DNA of 64,000 bases from Streptococcus mitis subsp. hohhotensis (GTDB lineage: Bacteria; Bacillota; Bacilli; Lactobacillales; Streptococcaceae). The notes under the pieces were generated by a model. The model saw only the letters and a program-made list of their open reading frames with translations, was not told the DNA's origin and searched no databases. The translations under genes and the position numbers were made by a program. Location of the stretch: NCBI RefSeq assembly GCF_000722775.1, contig NZ_JPFZ01000010.1:1-64000 (forward strand), written 5' to 3'. Shown here one piece after another: positions 10,601 through 18,144 of the stretch; the stretch's first letter is position 1; each line of letters starts with the position of its first letter.

Positions 10601-12844
10601 AATATAAATCGTTTTATTGTAGTAATACTCTGGATTGTCACTATTTCTAAGTCCATTGACTACTTCATTATATTTACCTTTAGGAATAATATTTCCTTCT
10701 TTATCTCTCTTTGTACCATCATTGGATACATCCCCAGTATTTAAGATTTGATTATCTTCAGAATCTCGTAATCCATTTGGTAAGAATGTTCTAACTTTAA
10801 ACGTAGCTGTTCCCTTATAGTTATCAGCTGTTGTAAAAGGTAGCTTGAATGAGCGTACACCATCATTAGATCCTACTCCAACATATGGGACATCTCCATT
10901 GTTAGATTTTGATGTATTATATTTTATTCTCAGTTTCCTAGTAGTAGAATCCCAAGAAATATTATTTGCTGATACTGGAACAGAACCAAACCAAACATAT
11001 TGTGTTGGATTGGTAATTTTTTCTGGTAAAACTACACCTTCTGGTACTTCAATTTCTGTTTCTGCTACACCATAATGTCGAACTCCCCCAACACTTTTAA
11101 CAGTAAATTCAAATTCACCAGTTTGTTTTGCTTTATATAAGTTTTCTTCGCCAAATTCATTTTCTGTGTTTTTAGTTTTAACATTAGTGGTCATTTCTAA
11201 TCCAGTACCAACCGCTAAGTTCACTGCCCCTATAAAATAACCATCTTTAACTTTGCTATCCGTACCAGATAAATAACTATTGTTAATAGCTGTCCCATCA
11301 TCAAGTGCTTCAATTTCTACACGTACTCTTGTAGTCGATTGAGGTACTTCATAGATTGCCCGATATTCAGACCAACCATCTCCATTTCCTCCATCTCCTA
11401 CAGGAACAGAGATGTGTTCTTCTTCATATTTTTCACCAATAGTATGGTCATCTCTAATGCTAGAAATTTTTTCTCCTGTTACTGCATCATACATTGTGAT
11501 TTTTACTCTTTCACCTGTGCCAGCAGTACCCATATTACCATATGCTCCACCAGTAATCGCACTAAACATGAGTCTAGAGTTTCCGTTTACAGCGTATTCT
11601 TTAGATATCTTAGTTCCTTTTTCTCCCAACTCTAAGTAATAACCTTTAGGTAGATTATGTGTTCCTACCATACCCGAGTGGTTTACTCCGTTGGCATAGT
11701 TTTGATTGGAAGCATTCACACCAAGTGGATGACCTTCCGATGGAGTTTCATTTTCATTTGGTTGAACTTTCCCATTCAAATCGTATACTTTAGATGATTT
11801 AGGAGCAAATTCAGTTGGTCGATCAGCTGGTATATTTGTTGGAGTTTCTGGCTTAACAGCTGTAACTTTTCCCCCACCTTCAATCTTCCAACCATTTAAG
11901 GCATTATGATGATTAGCTTCATCTGCTGTAATTTCTTTTTCTTTCCATTTGTAAGTGATACTTCCTAAAAGTTGTGTTTTACCACTTTTATTAGTATTTC
12001 TACTCCATTGTTTATTTACAGTTTTATTTTTTGCAGTAGCATTACTGAAATCTATATCTCCAAACTGATTTTTTGCACTTTCAAATACACCGTCAGCTGG
12101 ATTATTTCCCGAACCTATTTTGTTATTGTTCGTTGGTCCTTCGGTTGCTGGAATTATTGGATTAGTTGTAGGAGCAGCTTCTCTAAATCCACTTTCCCCT
12201 TTACCTGGGATAGCTTGTCCATTTCTTGGATCTTGGTTTTTATTTACTTTTTCTTCTTCAGTTATTTCTGATTTGATACTGTTTAGAATGCTAAGGCTAC
12301 TTGAAAGTTGTTTAGCAAGTGCATCAACTTTTGCCTGGCTTTTTGTATCATCATTTAAAAGCTCTTTTGCTTTATTAACCAAAATTTTAGTATCATCGAT
12401 GAATGATTTTGTTCTCTTACTTTCAGTTAATTGACTCAATCGACTTTCAGCTTTAGCAACTAAATCTTCTAACGATGCTGTATTAATAGCAACTTTTTCC
12501 GTTACTACCTTTGGAGTTTCAACTGCACTGGCTTGTTTGTCAGCAGCAGACTCTTTTACAGAAGTATTATTTTGTCCATCGGGCTCTTTAGCAGTAGCAG
12601 ATGCTTGTCCAGTAACTTCCTGAGAGGGATCCGAGGACTTATCAGTTAGATTTTGAGGATTTTGAACTTTTGTAGGTTCTGAATTGGTTAGTTGTTCAGC
12701 CGCTTGGACGCTTCCTCCACCAAGGAAAAACAATCCAGTAGCTACAGCCACACTAGCCGCACCGAAACTGACCTTACGAATACTGTAACGTGTGAATCTC
12801 TCCACTTGCGATTGGCGAACAAAATGTCCATTAGATTTAAACAT
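4643..12844 (-). CDS. Giant LPXTG-anchored multi-repeat surface protein (2733 aa)
   Basis: ATG 12844 has a strong ribosome site (AAAGGAG). The N-terminus has a YSIRK signal (RYSIRKVSFGAASVAV, residues about 20-36, cleavage near AA/AEQ at 50). Then follow: a helical low-complexity segment (about 60-200); a unique globular region (about 350-750, likely the ligand-binding head); Ig/cadherin-like segments (about 800-1010); MucBP-like units with TGKSGE motifs (about 1015-1680); Rib/alpha-like repeats of several types, including four units of about 77 residues (about 2000-2305) and four near-identical units of about 68 residues (about 2308-2588); a Pro/Ser/Thr-rich wall-spanning region; and LPNTG at 2700-2704 followed by a hydrophobic stretch and RKKKED. 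Sortase A would link it to peptidoglycan. It is probably an adhesin or biofilm protein; the ligand is unknown. It lies between two yaaA 3' ends. Confidence 0.93.
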   Translation of the reverse strand: MFKSNGHFVRQSQVERFTRYSIRKVSFGAASVAVATGLFFLGGGSVQAAEQLTNSEPTKVQNPQNLTDKSSDPSQEVTGQASATAKEPDGQNNTSVKESAADKQASAVETPKVVTEKVAINTASLEDLVAKAESRLSQLTESKRTKSFIDDTKILVNKAKELLNDDTKSQAKVDALAKQLSSSLSILNSIKSEITEEEKVNKNQDPRNGQAIPGKGESGFREAAPTTNPIIPATEGPTNNNKIGSGNNPADGVFESAKNQFGDIDFSNATAKNKTVNKQWSRNTNKSGKTQLLGSITYKWKEKEITADEANHHNALNGWKIEGGGKVTAVKPETPTNIPADRPTEFAPKSSKVYDLNGKVQPNENETPSEGHPLGVNASNQNYANGVNHSGMVGTHNLPKGYYLELGEKGTKISKEYAVNGNSRLMFSAITGGAYGNMGTAGTGERVKITMYDAVTGEKISSIRDDHTIGEKYEEEHISVPVGDGGNGDGWSEYRAIYEVPQSTTRVRVEIEALDDGTAINNSYLSGTDSKVKDGYFIGAVNLAVGTGLEMTTNVKTKNTENEFGEENLYKAKQTGEFEFTVKSVGGVRHYGVAETEIEVPEGVVLPEKITNPTQYVWFGSVPVSANNISWDSTTRKLRIKYNTSKSNNGDVPYVGVGSNDGVRSFKLPFTTADNYKGTATFKVRTFLPNGLRDSEDNQILNTGDVSNDGTKRDKEGNIIPKGKYNEVVNGLRNSDNPEYYYNKTIYIDSTKPTTPTVEAIHTDGVKGEGKDRNQPKKLLISVPEDETGVTNEAREKQDLIANDKNNNHHTLTEDEAITKVDRINHAIGGVTSLKVTLPNGAAPITLTKKVDGWYKDSEKINEVDGKLVLSLPETVNLDEASDSTNPDKRIKVTVYDKAGNESEPAYGEVKNEAPTVAVQNSDLYVYKTKETDKWTNEKVLEKAVPSATDLEDDRDGVELTKPSIAVSDAGNLNTTVVGTYPVKVQSTDSEGKKSTETTVNVHVLDLITVDPTVTTDPTDPSSTSPVSPKTEGTPVKEGDSNRGTYPSGVTRENLVKEVTRTIKYLKEADQDKVDAQPIEADKVDKVQKVTYKRTATVNPETKEVTYSDWTVYEGADKLTDATVDGTKGKFNKVPSPVVNSYLLVDNADKTVPAKEAPVPTSTGVVTPEVKKVLYKEIGSFVPTYPNGKKPNDAPEKIHYPNHPTDPTKPGDFGTITIPYVPGFTPVYNGVELTAKNPNNPKEGYKVPDGFNPADNFGNSEITYTPSNQKATVVIEKKVDSGTNEVIQSYEVTGKSGEELPTNTDIENKIKELKNKGYEVESDGYHTADNHHPTFDDQEDVNPTDGTSSPSQTFEVVVKPRIIEVPVTTPHEKDTPVDPNGENPELKWPAGLTETDLKTTAKRVISYVKKKSDTALEEKAKDDIVQTVPFTRKATVNLVTKEVTYTDWETPNKIWDKVGVDVLSGYIADKKEIPAKEAATPTKDTKVIPDETDKVTYTKIGSWIPVDPTTGKDGEPISFPNDPNDPTKTGEITQIIPHKDGYTSKDGNGTPLELVNPANPAEGYKPPKITDPKANIKITYDKDDQKAKVKFVSVDPKTQTETELNDHILTLTGKSGETIPESDVQAHIDVLKSMGYDIVDNPFDKDPLFDTKKDMNDNITQEFTVKVQPRVSTTTPVYVVEGDKPTTDKLKDAVTTTGNEKTVDETKLPETTGKVGDETLTAPVTVNYGSGDKKREETVNVPVEVLPKATPEKVTTLKDTTSDSLKTAVKEKAQAAVGKLTLPSGVTAELDPNQTYTVPATDSNGDKDTVPVKVQYKDSTGTVVAEDTISVPVTVVSSTPSKIVVLEGEKPTADQAKDAVTPGTDGTKGEPTTLPETTGKAGAKDVKVDVPVTYDNGKLTETVSVPVTVLPKPEADEILVPKNGDKEKAKEKVLAQAKQAIADGTFTGKLPQGATVAIDETATITVPDLTEDTEVDVTVKYTVDGQEKTTTVKVPVTVVEGVPQIVPVDENNKQPDPEKSIDKTDYPEGSTFRYKTPDGQTSPIDVTTPGDKNVVVEVLDPQGNTIVEVPATVRVVESYPKYVPVDPAKKQPDTKDNINPNDFPTGTTFEYKDNTPVDTTTPGEKPVTVVAKLNGQPITEIPAKIVVVEPKTQYVPVNAESDKKPKPQDSITPDDYPEGSTFEYKTPEGKTEAYDGSTPGEKDVTVVVKDSDGDPIVEVPAKIKVVQGKEQLTPVNAEDKDKPKAEDSITPGDYPAGSTFEYKIPEGTTEAYDGSTPGDKPVTVVVKDKDGKVLAEVPATIKVVETKPTPIETPVTNTPLTKDDYTKGMKIPEGATVKVGDLTDLTTPGKKDPVKVTITLPNGKSYTVDVPVTVTPVKEIETPVTTGKLTPEDILKQIKVPEGATTKVENIPDLTTPGKKDPVKVTVTLPNGKVVTVDVPVNVTPVKEIETPVTTTPLTRDDYTKGITIPEGGKITKVENIPDLTTPGKKDPVKVTIELPNGKVITVDVPVTVTPVKEIETPVTTGKLTPEDILKQIKVPEGATTKVENIPDLTTPGKKDPVKVTIELPNGKVITVDVRVTVTPKSQNGGGVISQNDDSTVQIVTEYLDENGNRITSDKEGKHNPIELEGYEFSHSTTDAKGNILHHYKKVTKPINQEQPSSPETPTSPEKPVATPVQTSSTDSKPVAVETTVANDKKELPNTGTEDKAGLTSLGLLGMLGVFGLVARKKKED
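5080..6850 (-). repeat. Tandem Rib-like repeat arrays in the giant surface protein
   Basis: Four units with about 205-208 base spacing (5080-5920) share DLTTPGKKDPVKVT and LPNG motifs. A second set with about 230 base spacing (5930-6850) shares STFEYK and STPGEK motifs. Near-identity within the first set, with alternating unit subtypes, shows recent unit copying. Arrays of this kind expand and contract by recombination. Confidence 0.85.
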
Positions 12845-13640
12845 AGTTTAACTCCTTTTAAAATATTTTCAATTAAAAAATATTAATCATTAAACTTATA
12901 TATAATTGCATATTTTTTAATTTTATATTGAATTATACTATTTTATTATTTTAATTGCAACTTTTAACCTTATATATAAAAATAAAAATTTCAAAAAACG
13001 TAAGGATTATTAAAGTCAATTAAATATTAAAAATTATATTAATTCTATGTTTGTTATAATATTTCTAATTATTCCTTATATAAAATAGATTATCGATATA
13101 AATATATACTATATATTCTATCTATATTTTTTAGAGTCTCAAAACAGTTTATAGTGACAAACTAAGTATTAAACATTCAACAATAAATTAATGATGATTC
13201 TAAAAAATATTGAATAAAAAAATAACTACTCCAAAAATAGTATTAGAATAAAACTATCAATAATTACTCTAAACGATGTATCGAACTTCAAGCATCGAAT
13301 AGCTAATCTTTATACTTCTAAAAAAAGAGCAGTAATATAGTCAGTTAATAAAATATTAATCCTTAGCCTCTTGATTTATAATTTATATTTGAAGACAAAC
13401 AACGTAATTAATAACAGTTAGTCTTACCCTAAATATATATTTAAATAAAAAATACTATAAATAAAAATTTACAAATAAGTATTCCTTTGTATTTTAAATT
13501 TTGATATAATTAAACTGCTTTTGATTACTCTCATTACAATAATAATTTCCTTATTAAAAAATTAAAGTTGTTTTCCATTAATTATTAAATAGTGTTTTAC
13601 ACTAGTATTAACTTTACTTTTACTAGAAAATCAAAAGTAT
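12845..13640. other. AT-rich non-coding stretch between giant adhesin gene and IS
   Basis: About 800 bases with visibly very low G+C and no convincing gene on either strand. It must contain the promoter of the adhesin gene on the minus strand, but many TATAAT-like strings occur and none can be chosen. The adhesin Shine-Dalgarno (AAAGGAG) is at its left end. No tRNA, BOX element or clear hairpin was recognised. Confidence 0.6.
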
Positions 13641-13670
13641 GAATCTGAGACAAAATAGTTCTCAGCCACA

Positions 13671-13711
13671 AAAAAGCTAGAGATTTCCAATAGCGGAACT
13701 CTAGCTTTTTA
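13671..13711 (-). terminator. Terminator overlapping the transposase stop codon
   Basis: AAAAAGCTAGAG pairs with CTCTAGCTTTTT across about 16 bases. The transposase TAA falls at the edge of the stem, so the hairpin would end its transcript and can also block minus-strand read-through toward the adhesin gene. Confidence 0.8.
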
Positions 13712-15235
13712 ATTTGGAGTCGTTCTCTTATTGTATTTTAGGAGGTTATTGGCCATAAGTACCAATCCCATGTCAATTCTCACTTGACGCTTCCCTCTCA
13801 GATTACATCTCTTGTACCCCAAACAAGCCTTTATCTGCCCAAAGACAGGTTCCACATCAATCTTGCGTTGAGCGAAAATCTGTCTACCTTGGGGAGATAA
13901 AAGCGCCTGACATTCTTTATCTTTCAAGTTTTGATAGCGTTCGTTTATATACAGTCCCTTTTGAGGAGCTGATTCAGGTTCATCTGCGTAGTAAACCTTG
14001 ATTTCCTGTTGAAAGTCCGTCTGTGTTTTCTGATGTTTGATGTGGTGAAAACGATAGCACCAACCATTAGGATGTGTGTAGCTATCCTCCTTGTCATTAT
14101 AGTGCCAATTCGCTAAGTTTTTAGCTGACTGTTTATACCCTCTCTTTTGTTCCTTATCAAACATGGCATATTTAATCAGATGGTTTACCTGCTTTTCATC
14201 TAAACGAAGGAGGTTCTCTTCACTTCCATATCCAGCATCTGCGACAACTGTCTTTACATCATGCGGATAGGTTTCAAGTAAGGGCAGAAGAGTCTTGGTA
14301 TCTGTCGGATTTGAGAAGACATCATAGTGAAGAACAAATTGGTTTTCAGTAGCGATTTGAAGATTATATGCAGCCTTAAGTTGGCCATTTTTCATATGGT
14401 CTTCCTTCATCCGCATAAAAGTGGCATCTGGATCGGTTTTGGAAAAACTGTTACGCCCTTCAAATGTCTCCTGATAGCTCTCATATTTTTCAGCACGTAC
14501 TGAAAAATCATCTTTGACTTTACGCAAGACTTTCTTGAGTTTACGACGTTGGGTTTTACGTTTATCCTTTCCTTTAACGGGTGTCTCCTCAATGTCCTGG
14601 TTCAGTTTTTCCAATTCTTCTTCAAGGACTTGAGCGAATTCAAGCAACTGCTCTGAAGAAATTTGTTCTTCTTCATCCAGCTTAATAGCCTGATGGATAA
14701 GGGGAGTGATTTCTTCTTGAAAATAGACCTGTATCTGTTCTTGAAGTTTGACAGAAAACTTGTCCGTTGCTTTCTTCCACACGAAACTATACTTATTGGC
14801 ATTGGCTTCAATCTTAGTCCCACCAATAAACAAGCAATCTAAGGTCACTAACTCTTCCATTTTTAAACGAAGATTGAGGTCGATGAAAAGATTGCGAATG
14901 AGTTCTTCCATCTCTTCAGCGACACGAAACCGATTGATAGTGCGATAGCTGACAACCAACTGTCCTGTTAGGTACTGCATAGCCAGATTTTCAACCATCA
15001 TTTTTTCAATTTTTCGACCAGAGAAAATCCCTTGTGAATAGGCAAATAGAAGAGCAGATACAAGCATTTTAGGGTGATAAGACGGGCGACCAAAGGCATG
15101 ATAGAAGGCGTGGAAATGACAATCCTCCAAGGTATTCACCACTTTTTCAATAGTAAAGACGAGATGGTCTTGTGGCAAGAAAGAACGGATTTCTAGTGGT
15201 AAAGTTGTTTGATTTGTGTTATAGTGAATATGCAT
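13709..15235 (-). CDS. IS1182-family transposase
   Basis: The 508-residue protein has the N-terminal DUF772-type region typical of IS1182/IS5-like transposases (YHPKMLVSALLFAYSQG, SYRTINRFR) and a DDE transposase core (VTLDCLFIGGTKIEANANKY, VVADAGYGSEENL, and VEPVFGQIKACLGYKR near the C-terminus, which carries the glutamate). Full length with no frameshift, so probably active or recently active. The start has an upstream GAAAGG-like site. It is insulated by hairpins at both ends of the element. Confidence 0.9.
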   Translation of the reverse strand: MHIHYNTNQTTLPLEIRSFLPQDHLVFTIEKVVNTLEDCHFHAFYHAFGRPSYHPKMLVSALLFAYSQGIFSGRKIEKMMVENLAMQYLTGQLVVSYRTINRFRVAEEMEELIRNLFIDLNLRLKMEELVTLDCLFIGGTKIEANANKYSFVWKKATDKFSVKLQEQIQVYFQEEITPLIHQAIKLDEEEQISSEQLLEFAQVLEEELEKLNQDIEETPVKGKDKRKTQRRKLKKVLRKVKDDFSVRAEKYESYQETFEGRNSFSKTDPDATFMRMKEDHMKNGQLKAAYNLQIATENQFVLHYDVFSNPTDTKTLLPLLETYPHDVKTVVADAGYGSEENLLRLDEKQVNHLIKYAMFDKEQKRGYKQSAKNLANWHYNDKEDSYTHPNGWCYRFHHIKHQKTQTDFQQEIKVYYADEPESAPQKGLYINERYQNLKDKECQALLSPQGRQIFAQRKIDVEPVFGQIKACLGYKRCNLRGKRQVRIDMGLVLMANNLLKYNKRTTPN

Positions 15236-15290
15236 GGGATAGCCTTTCTAAATGGTTTATTATAAATTTGTAAAATCGATAGATTAGACA

Positions 15291-15345
15291 AAAAAGCGAA
15301 CAAGACAGAATTCTGAGTGTCAGATAACTCGTTTTGTTCGCTTTT
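15291..15345. terminator. Inward-facing hairpin near the right IS end
   Basis: AAAAAGCGAACAA pairs with TTGTTCGCTTTTT around a 29-base loop, between the terminal repeat and the transposase start. It is probably a bidirectional terminator that prevents outside promoters (here, yaaA read-through) from driving the transposase. Confidence 0.7.
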
Positions 15346-15395
15346 TATATTTAAGGTTAGACTTTTGTCCCAGACTCTTTTCTTCTATCTATCTT

Positions 15396-16124
15396 CTATA
15401 CTTCCTTAACAAAAACCAATTCCCTCTGCTGTGACAGATCTTCTCTGTAGACAAATCCGGCAAAGCTTAAGTGGCGAGCTTCTTCCACTGTTTGTACTTG
15501 ATTTTCTATTAAAGCCGTTAGGAAGGCACCACGCGCTTTCTTAGAAATAGTTGAGTGAATTTTCAACTGACCGCCTCTATTCTCCATGAATTTGAAGGTC
15601 ACCATCTTTTCTCTGATTTCCTTAGAAAATACGGTCTCAAACTCGGATGACAAGAGAGAAAAAATCACTTCTTCCTGCGTCACAGCTTCATCATAGGTTG
15701 CCTTCCAATGGCTCTTCAAAGTCTTACCAGCGACTTTTAATTTCATCAAAAAGTCCAAACGGTGAGGGGCCATAGGTGACAAGGCTGGAACGACACCGTA
15801 CAAAGCCGAGGTAATGAAGACATGATTTTCAAGATAGGCTTGTTCTGCCTCGGTCAATTTGTCTCGCTTGATATGACGGTACATAAGCCCATCAAAAAGT
15901 TTCAAGGCTGGGTAGTGTTGAGCAGTTTTGTTTTTTAAAGCTTGGATATGTTGAAATTCTTCCGCAGCTTTCTCGGCTGAAACTTTGTAAAAACTCTCCA
16001 ATTGACTAGCAGAATAGAGGGCCAAGGCATCCAGCACGGCCTGACTTTCTGGTTTTAAAGAAGTTGCTTCGATACTCGGCAAGTCTGTGTTCATTTCTTT
16101 TGCTGTTGGGATTAAAATTTTCAT
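15396..16124 (-). CDS. yaaA: Peroxide stress protein YaaA (UPF0246/DUF328)
   Basis: The 242-residue protein starts MKILIPTAKEM and has the conserved family segment around ALSPMAPHRLDF (about residues 115-127) and KARGAFLTALIEN near the C-terminus; length is normal for the family. YaaA of E. coli lowers free iron and protects DNA against hydrogen peroxide; the streptococcal role is taken by analogy. The IS element ends 18 bases past its stop codon, and a second, divergent 3' end of the gene lies 11 kb away at 4175-4424. No clear promoter was identified. Confidence 0.88.
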   Translation of the reverse strand: MKILIPTAKEMNTDLPSIEATSLKPESQAVLDALALYSASQLESFYKVSAEKAAEEFQHIQALKNKTAQHYPALKLFDGLMYRHIKRDKLTEAEQAYLENHVFITSALYGVVPALSPMAPHRLDFLMKLKVAGKTLKSHWKATYDEAVTQEEVIFSLLSSEFETVFSKEIREKMVTFKFMENRGGQLKIHSTISKKARGAFLTALIENQVQTVEEARHLSFAGFVYREDLSQQRELVFVKEV

Positions 16125-16173
16125 ATTAATAGTGTAGCATATTTTTTAGCTACAACCAAGAAATTCATCTGAA

Positions 16174-16196
16174 AAACCTCGGTTTGACCGAGGTTT
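16174..16196 (-). terminator. Terminator between small membrane protein gene and yaaA
   Basis: AAACCTCGG pairs with CCGAGGTTT across a five-base loop, just past the stop of the minus-strand small gene at 16203 and before yaaA. T-rich on the minus-strand side. Confidence 0.8.
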
Positions 16197-16202
16197 CTCT
16201 GT

Positions 16203-16367
16203 TTATTTGGGCCATCCTAACCAGACAGCCACGAGAACAAGGGCTAGACCAGCTAAACTTGTTAAGATAGATAAAAATTTATCTTTTTTCTCCTTGAACT
16301 GAGAAAAACCTATCTTCAAAGCAAGCAGTCCAAGTAGCATTGAAGCAACCATCACATAAAAACCCAT
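16203..16367 (-). CDS. Small membrane protein, 54 aa, function unknown
   Basis: ATG at 16367 follows an excellent Shine-Dalgarno (GGAGGA, 7 bases upstream). The protein (MGFYVMVASMLLGLLALKIG at the start) has two hydrophobic segments, residues about 1-20 and 33-50, joined by a short charged loop (QFKEKKDK), so it is likely a two-helix membrane protein. A terminator follows directly. The good ribosome site and terminator support a real gene. No function can be given. Confidence 0.75.
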   Translation of the reverse strand: MGFYVMVASMLLGLLALKIGFSQFKEKKDKFLSILTSLAGLALVLVAVWLGWPK

Positions 16368-16433
16368 TTGTTTGTCCTCCATTAGTCTTAATTTACCTTA
16401 TTATAACATATACTTCTTAAATAAAGCTTTTTT

Positions 16434-16538
16434 ATACTCAATGAAAATCAAAGAGCAAACTAGGAAACTAGCCGCAGGCTGTACTTGAGTACGGCAAGGC
16501 GACGTTGACGTGGTTTGAATTTGATTTTCGAAGAGTAT
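16434..16538 (-). repeat. BOX element (A-C) abutting a stop codon
   Basis: On the minus strand it reads TACTCTTCGAAAATC (boxA start) through the GCCTTGCCGTA segment to the boxC end CTTTGATTTTCATTGAGTAT; boxB is absent. The boxA end joins the TAA stop codon (16540-16538) of the upstream 531-residue gene as TAATACTC. BOX elements are non-autonomous repeats of mitis-group streptococci whose RNA folds into a stem-loop. Confidence 0.92.
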
Positions 16539-18133
16539 TACTGTACTTTAAAGGTCTTGAGATAGTTATCTTTTCCTACTTGACCTTCGAAGGTTTTACC
16601 ATTTTCAAGGTAAGGAAGGTCATCGGATACTGAGGCCTTAACCTTATATATCTTACCATCAACTTTAAAGAAGTAGACTGTATCGCCCTTGATAACAGCT
16701 GATTTGAGGTCTGCTACCACACCCTTGATACTTTCTGTTGTTGCATTGTCAATTTCAAGGTCGTTTTTATTGGCATACTTGCTGAGCAGCTCTTCCACTG
16801 TCGTAGCAACGATAACATTTTGGTACTCAACTGCATCTACCAGGGCGTACTCTTTGACCAAACCAGCATTGTCCTTCAAGCCCATGATGTAAAGAGGCTT
16901 GTCATTAAGGTTGATGAGGATTGGGAAGGTTGCCTTGTAGGATTTCTCCTGAACAGCACCCTCGGCTGATTCACGGGCTGATTCTTCGGTCGCAGAAGCC
17001 AAGCTGTACTTGGTGATTTCTCCTGTTCGCATATTTTCAAGGATGAAACCAAGATTACTTTCATCCGCATTGGCCGATGTCACACCTGTGTAGAGGTAGA
17101 TGTCATTACCGATAGACAAATAATTATATCCCTTGGTAGTTTGGGTCACGTTTTTCTTGGAAATCATGGCATTCCAGAAACCATCCTTGTACTTGCCGTT
17201 GTAATTGATTTGCTCAATGGTTTCCTCAGCTGGATAGACCCTGTCCACCCATTCTGGAACATCTGACAAGCTGTATTCCTTGGTTTCTCCATTTGTGGCA
17301 TCCAAGATAATGACTGAAACAGGACGAGGAACCGCAAGTCCAAATTGCTTTTGGTAAACTGTAGCCACATAGAAAGGATTGCCCTCATCGTCCACCTCAA
17401 AAGATGGAGTCCTGAAGATTTTAGTTGGGTACTTCAAGCGCAGGTGACGCTTGACATCGCGGTTAAAATACTCCGAGTCCGAATACTTGATTGGTGTCTT
17501 CAAGTCCACCAAGTCCGCATTCCCAGTTACCATGTCCACCTTGATATACTCGCCGATTCCCTTGGCTTGATTATTAAACCACTTGATAGGATCTGCGTAT
17601 TCTAGTGGCGTAACCCGATAAGGCTTCCCATCAATTGTCAATTGGGTATAGGTATCTGCCGCTACGTACTGCGACACCTTATCTGTTAGGGAACCCAAGT
17701 AGCGGTCACCTATTTTTTCAGCAGTACTTCTATCTAAGATAGGAACCTTACTGGTGTCAGTCTTAGGAAATTCAGAAAAGTCTTTTTCCGTCACCGTGAC
17801 TACATTGGCATAATTTTTAGCCTGAAAAATGCTAGAAGTTACCAAGGAAACCAAGGCTGCCAAGAGAAGAATTCCTCCAATAGAAGCTAAAAGGATTTTC
17901 CCTAACCGATTGATTTTGAAACCCTCTAGATTTAAGGCAGCTTCTGCCTTGCCGTGGCGCACATGAACCGTTTTGACCAGATTGATTCCCTTGCCAAAGC
18001 CAAATAAGACTGCTACAACCAGCAAATGCCCACAGAGGAAAAAGAGAAATTCCCAGCTAGTCAGGTTAAGGGGTGGTAAAAAGATATACCAGGTCGTTGC
18101 GATAAAAATAAGTTCAAAGATTATCCGTTTCAT
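16538..18133 (-). CDS. Membrane-anchored protein with large extracytoplasmic domain, unknown
   Basis: The 531-residue protein has three hydrophobic segments near the N-terminus (about residues 4-20, 28-46 and 80-98) and then about 430 residues likely outside the membrane. The latter contains repeats reminiscent of PepSY-type folds (VSVIILDATNGETKEYSL, GFILENMRTGEITKYSL) but I cannot assign a family with confidence. It starts 11 bases past the deformylase-like gene, with an AGGAGGACAGC ribosome site, so the two are probably cotranscribed. Its stop codon is the first base triplet of a BOX element. Confidence 0.8.
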   Translation of the reverse strand: MKRIIFELIFIATTWYIFLPPLNLTSWEFLFFLCGHLLVVAVLFGFGKGINLVKTVHVRHGKAEAALNLEGFKINRLGKILLASIGGILLLAALVSLVTSSIFQAKNYANVVTVTEKDFSEFPKTDTSKVPILDRSTAEKIGDRYLGSLTDKVSQYVAADTYTQLTIDGKPYRVTPLEYADPIKWFNNQAKGIGEYIKVDMVTGNADLVDLKTPIKYSDSEYFNRDVKRHLRLKYPTKIFRTPSFEVDDEGNPFYVATVYQKQFGLAVPRPVSVIILDATNGETKEYSLSDVPEWVDRVYPAEETIEQINYNGKYKDGFWNAMISKKNVTQTTKGYNYLSIGNDIYLYTGVTSANADESNLGFILENMRTGEITKYSLASATEESARESAEGAVQEKSYKATFPILINLNDKPLYIMGLKDNAGLVKEYALVDAVEYQNVIVATTVEELLSKYANKNDLEIDNATTESIKGVVADLKSAVIKGDTVYFFKVDGKIYKVKASVSDDLPYLENGKTFEGQVGKDNYLKTFKVQ

Positions 18134-18144
18134 TTGCTGTCCTC

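Larger units (their letters stand above)
13641..15377 (-). mobile_element. IS1182-family insertion sequence
   Basis: About 1737 bases with imperfect terminal inverted repeats: GAATCTGAGACAAAA at the left end and, on the other strand at the right end (15361-15377), GAGTCTGGGACAAAA, matching at 13 of 15 positions. It contains one intact transposase gene and a hairpin near each end. No clear target duplication is seen. Its right end lies 18 bases from the yaaA stop codon. Confidence 0.82.

Noticed and set aside
16434-16538. CRISPR repeats
   Set aside because: The recurring 100-base sequences are dispersed BOX elements, not regularly spaced repeats; no cas genes are present and no CRISPR array was found.
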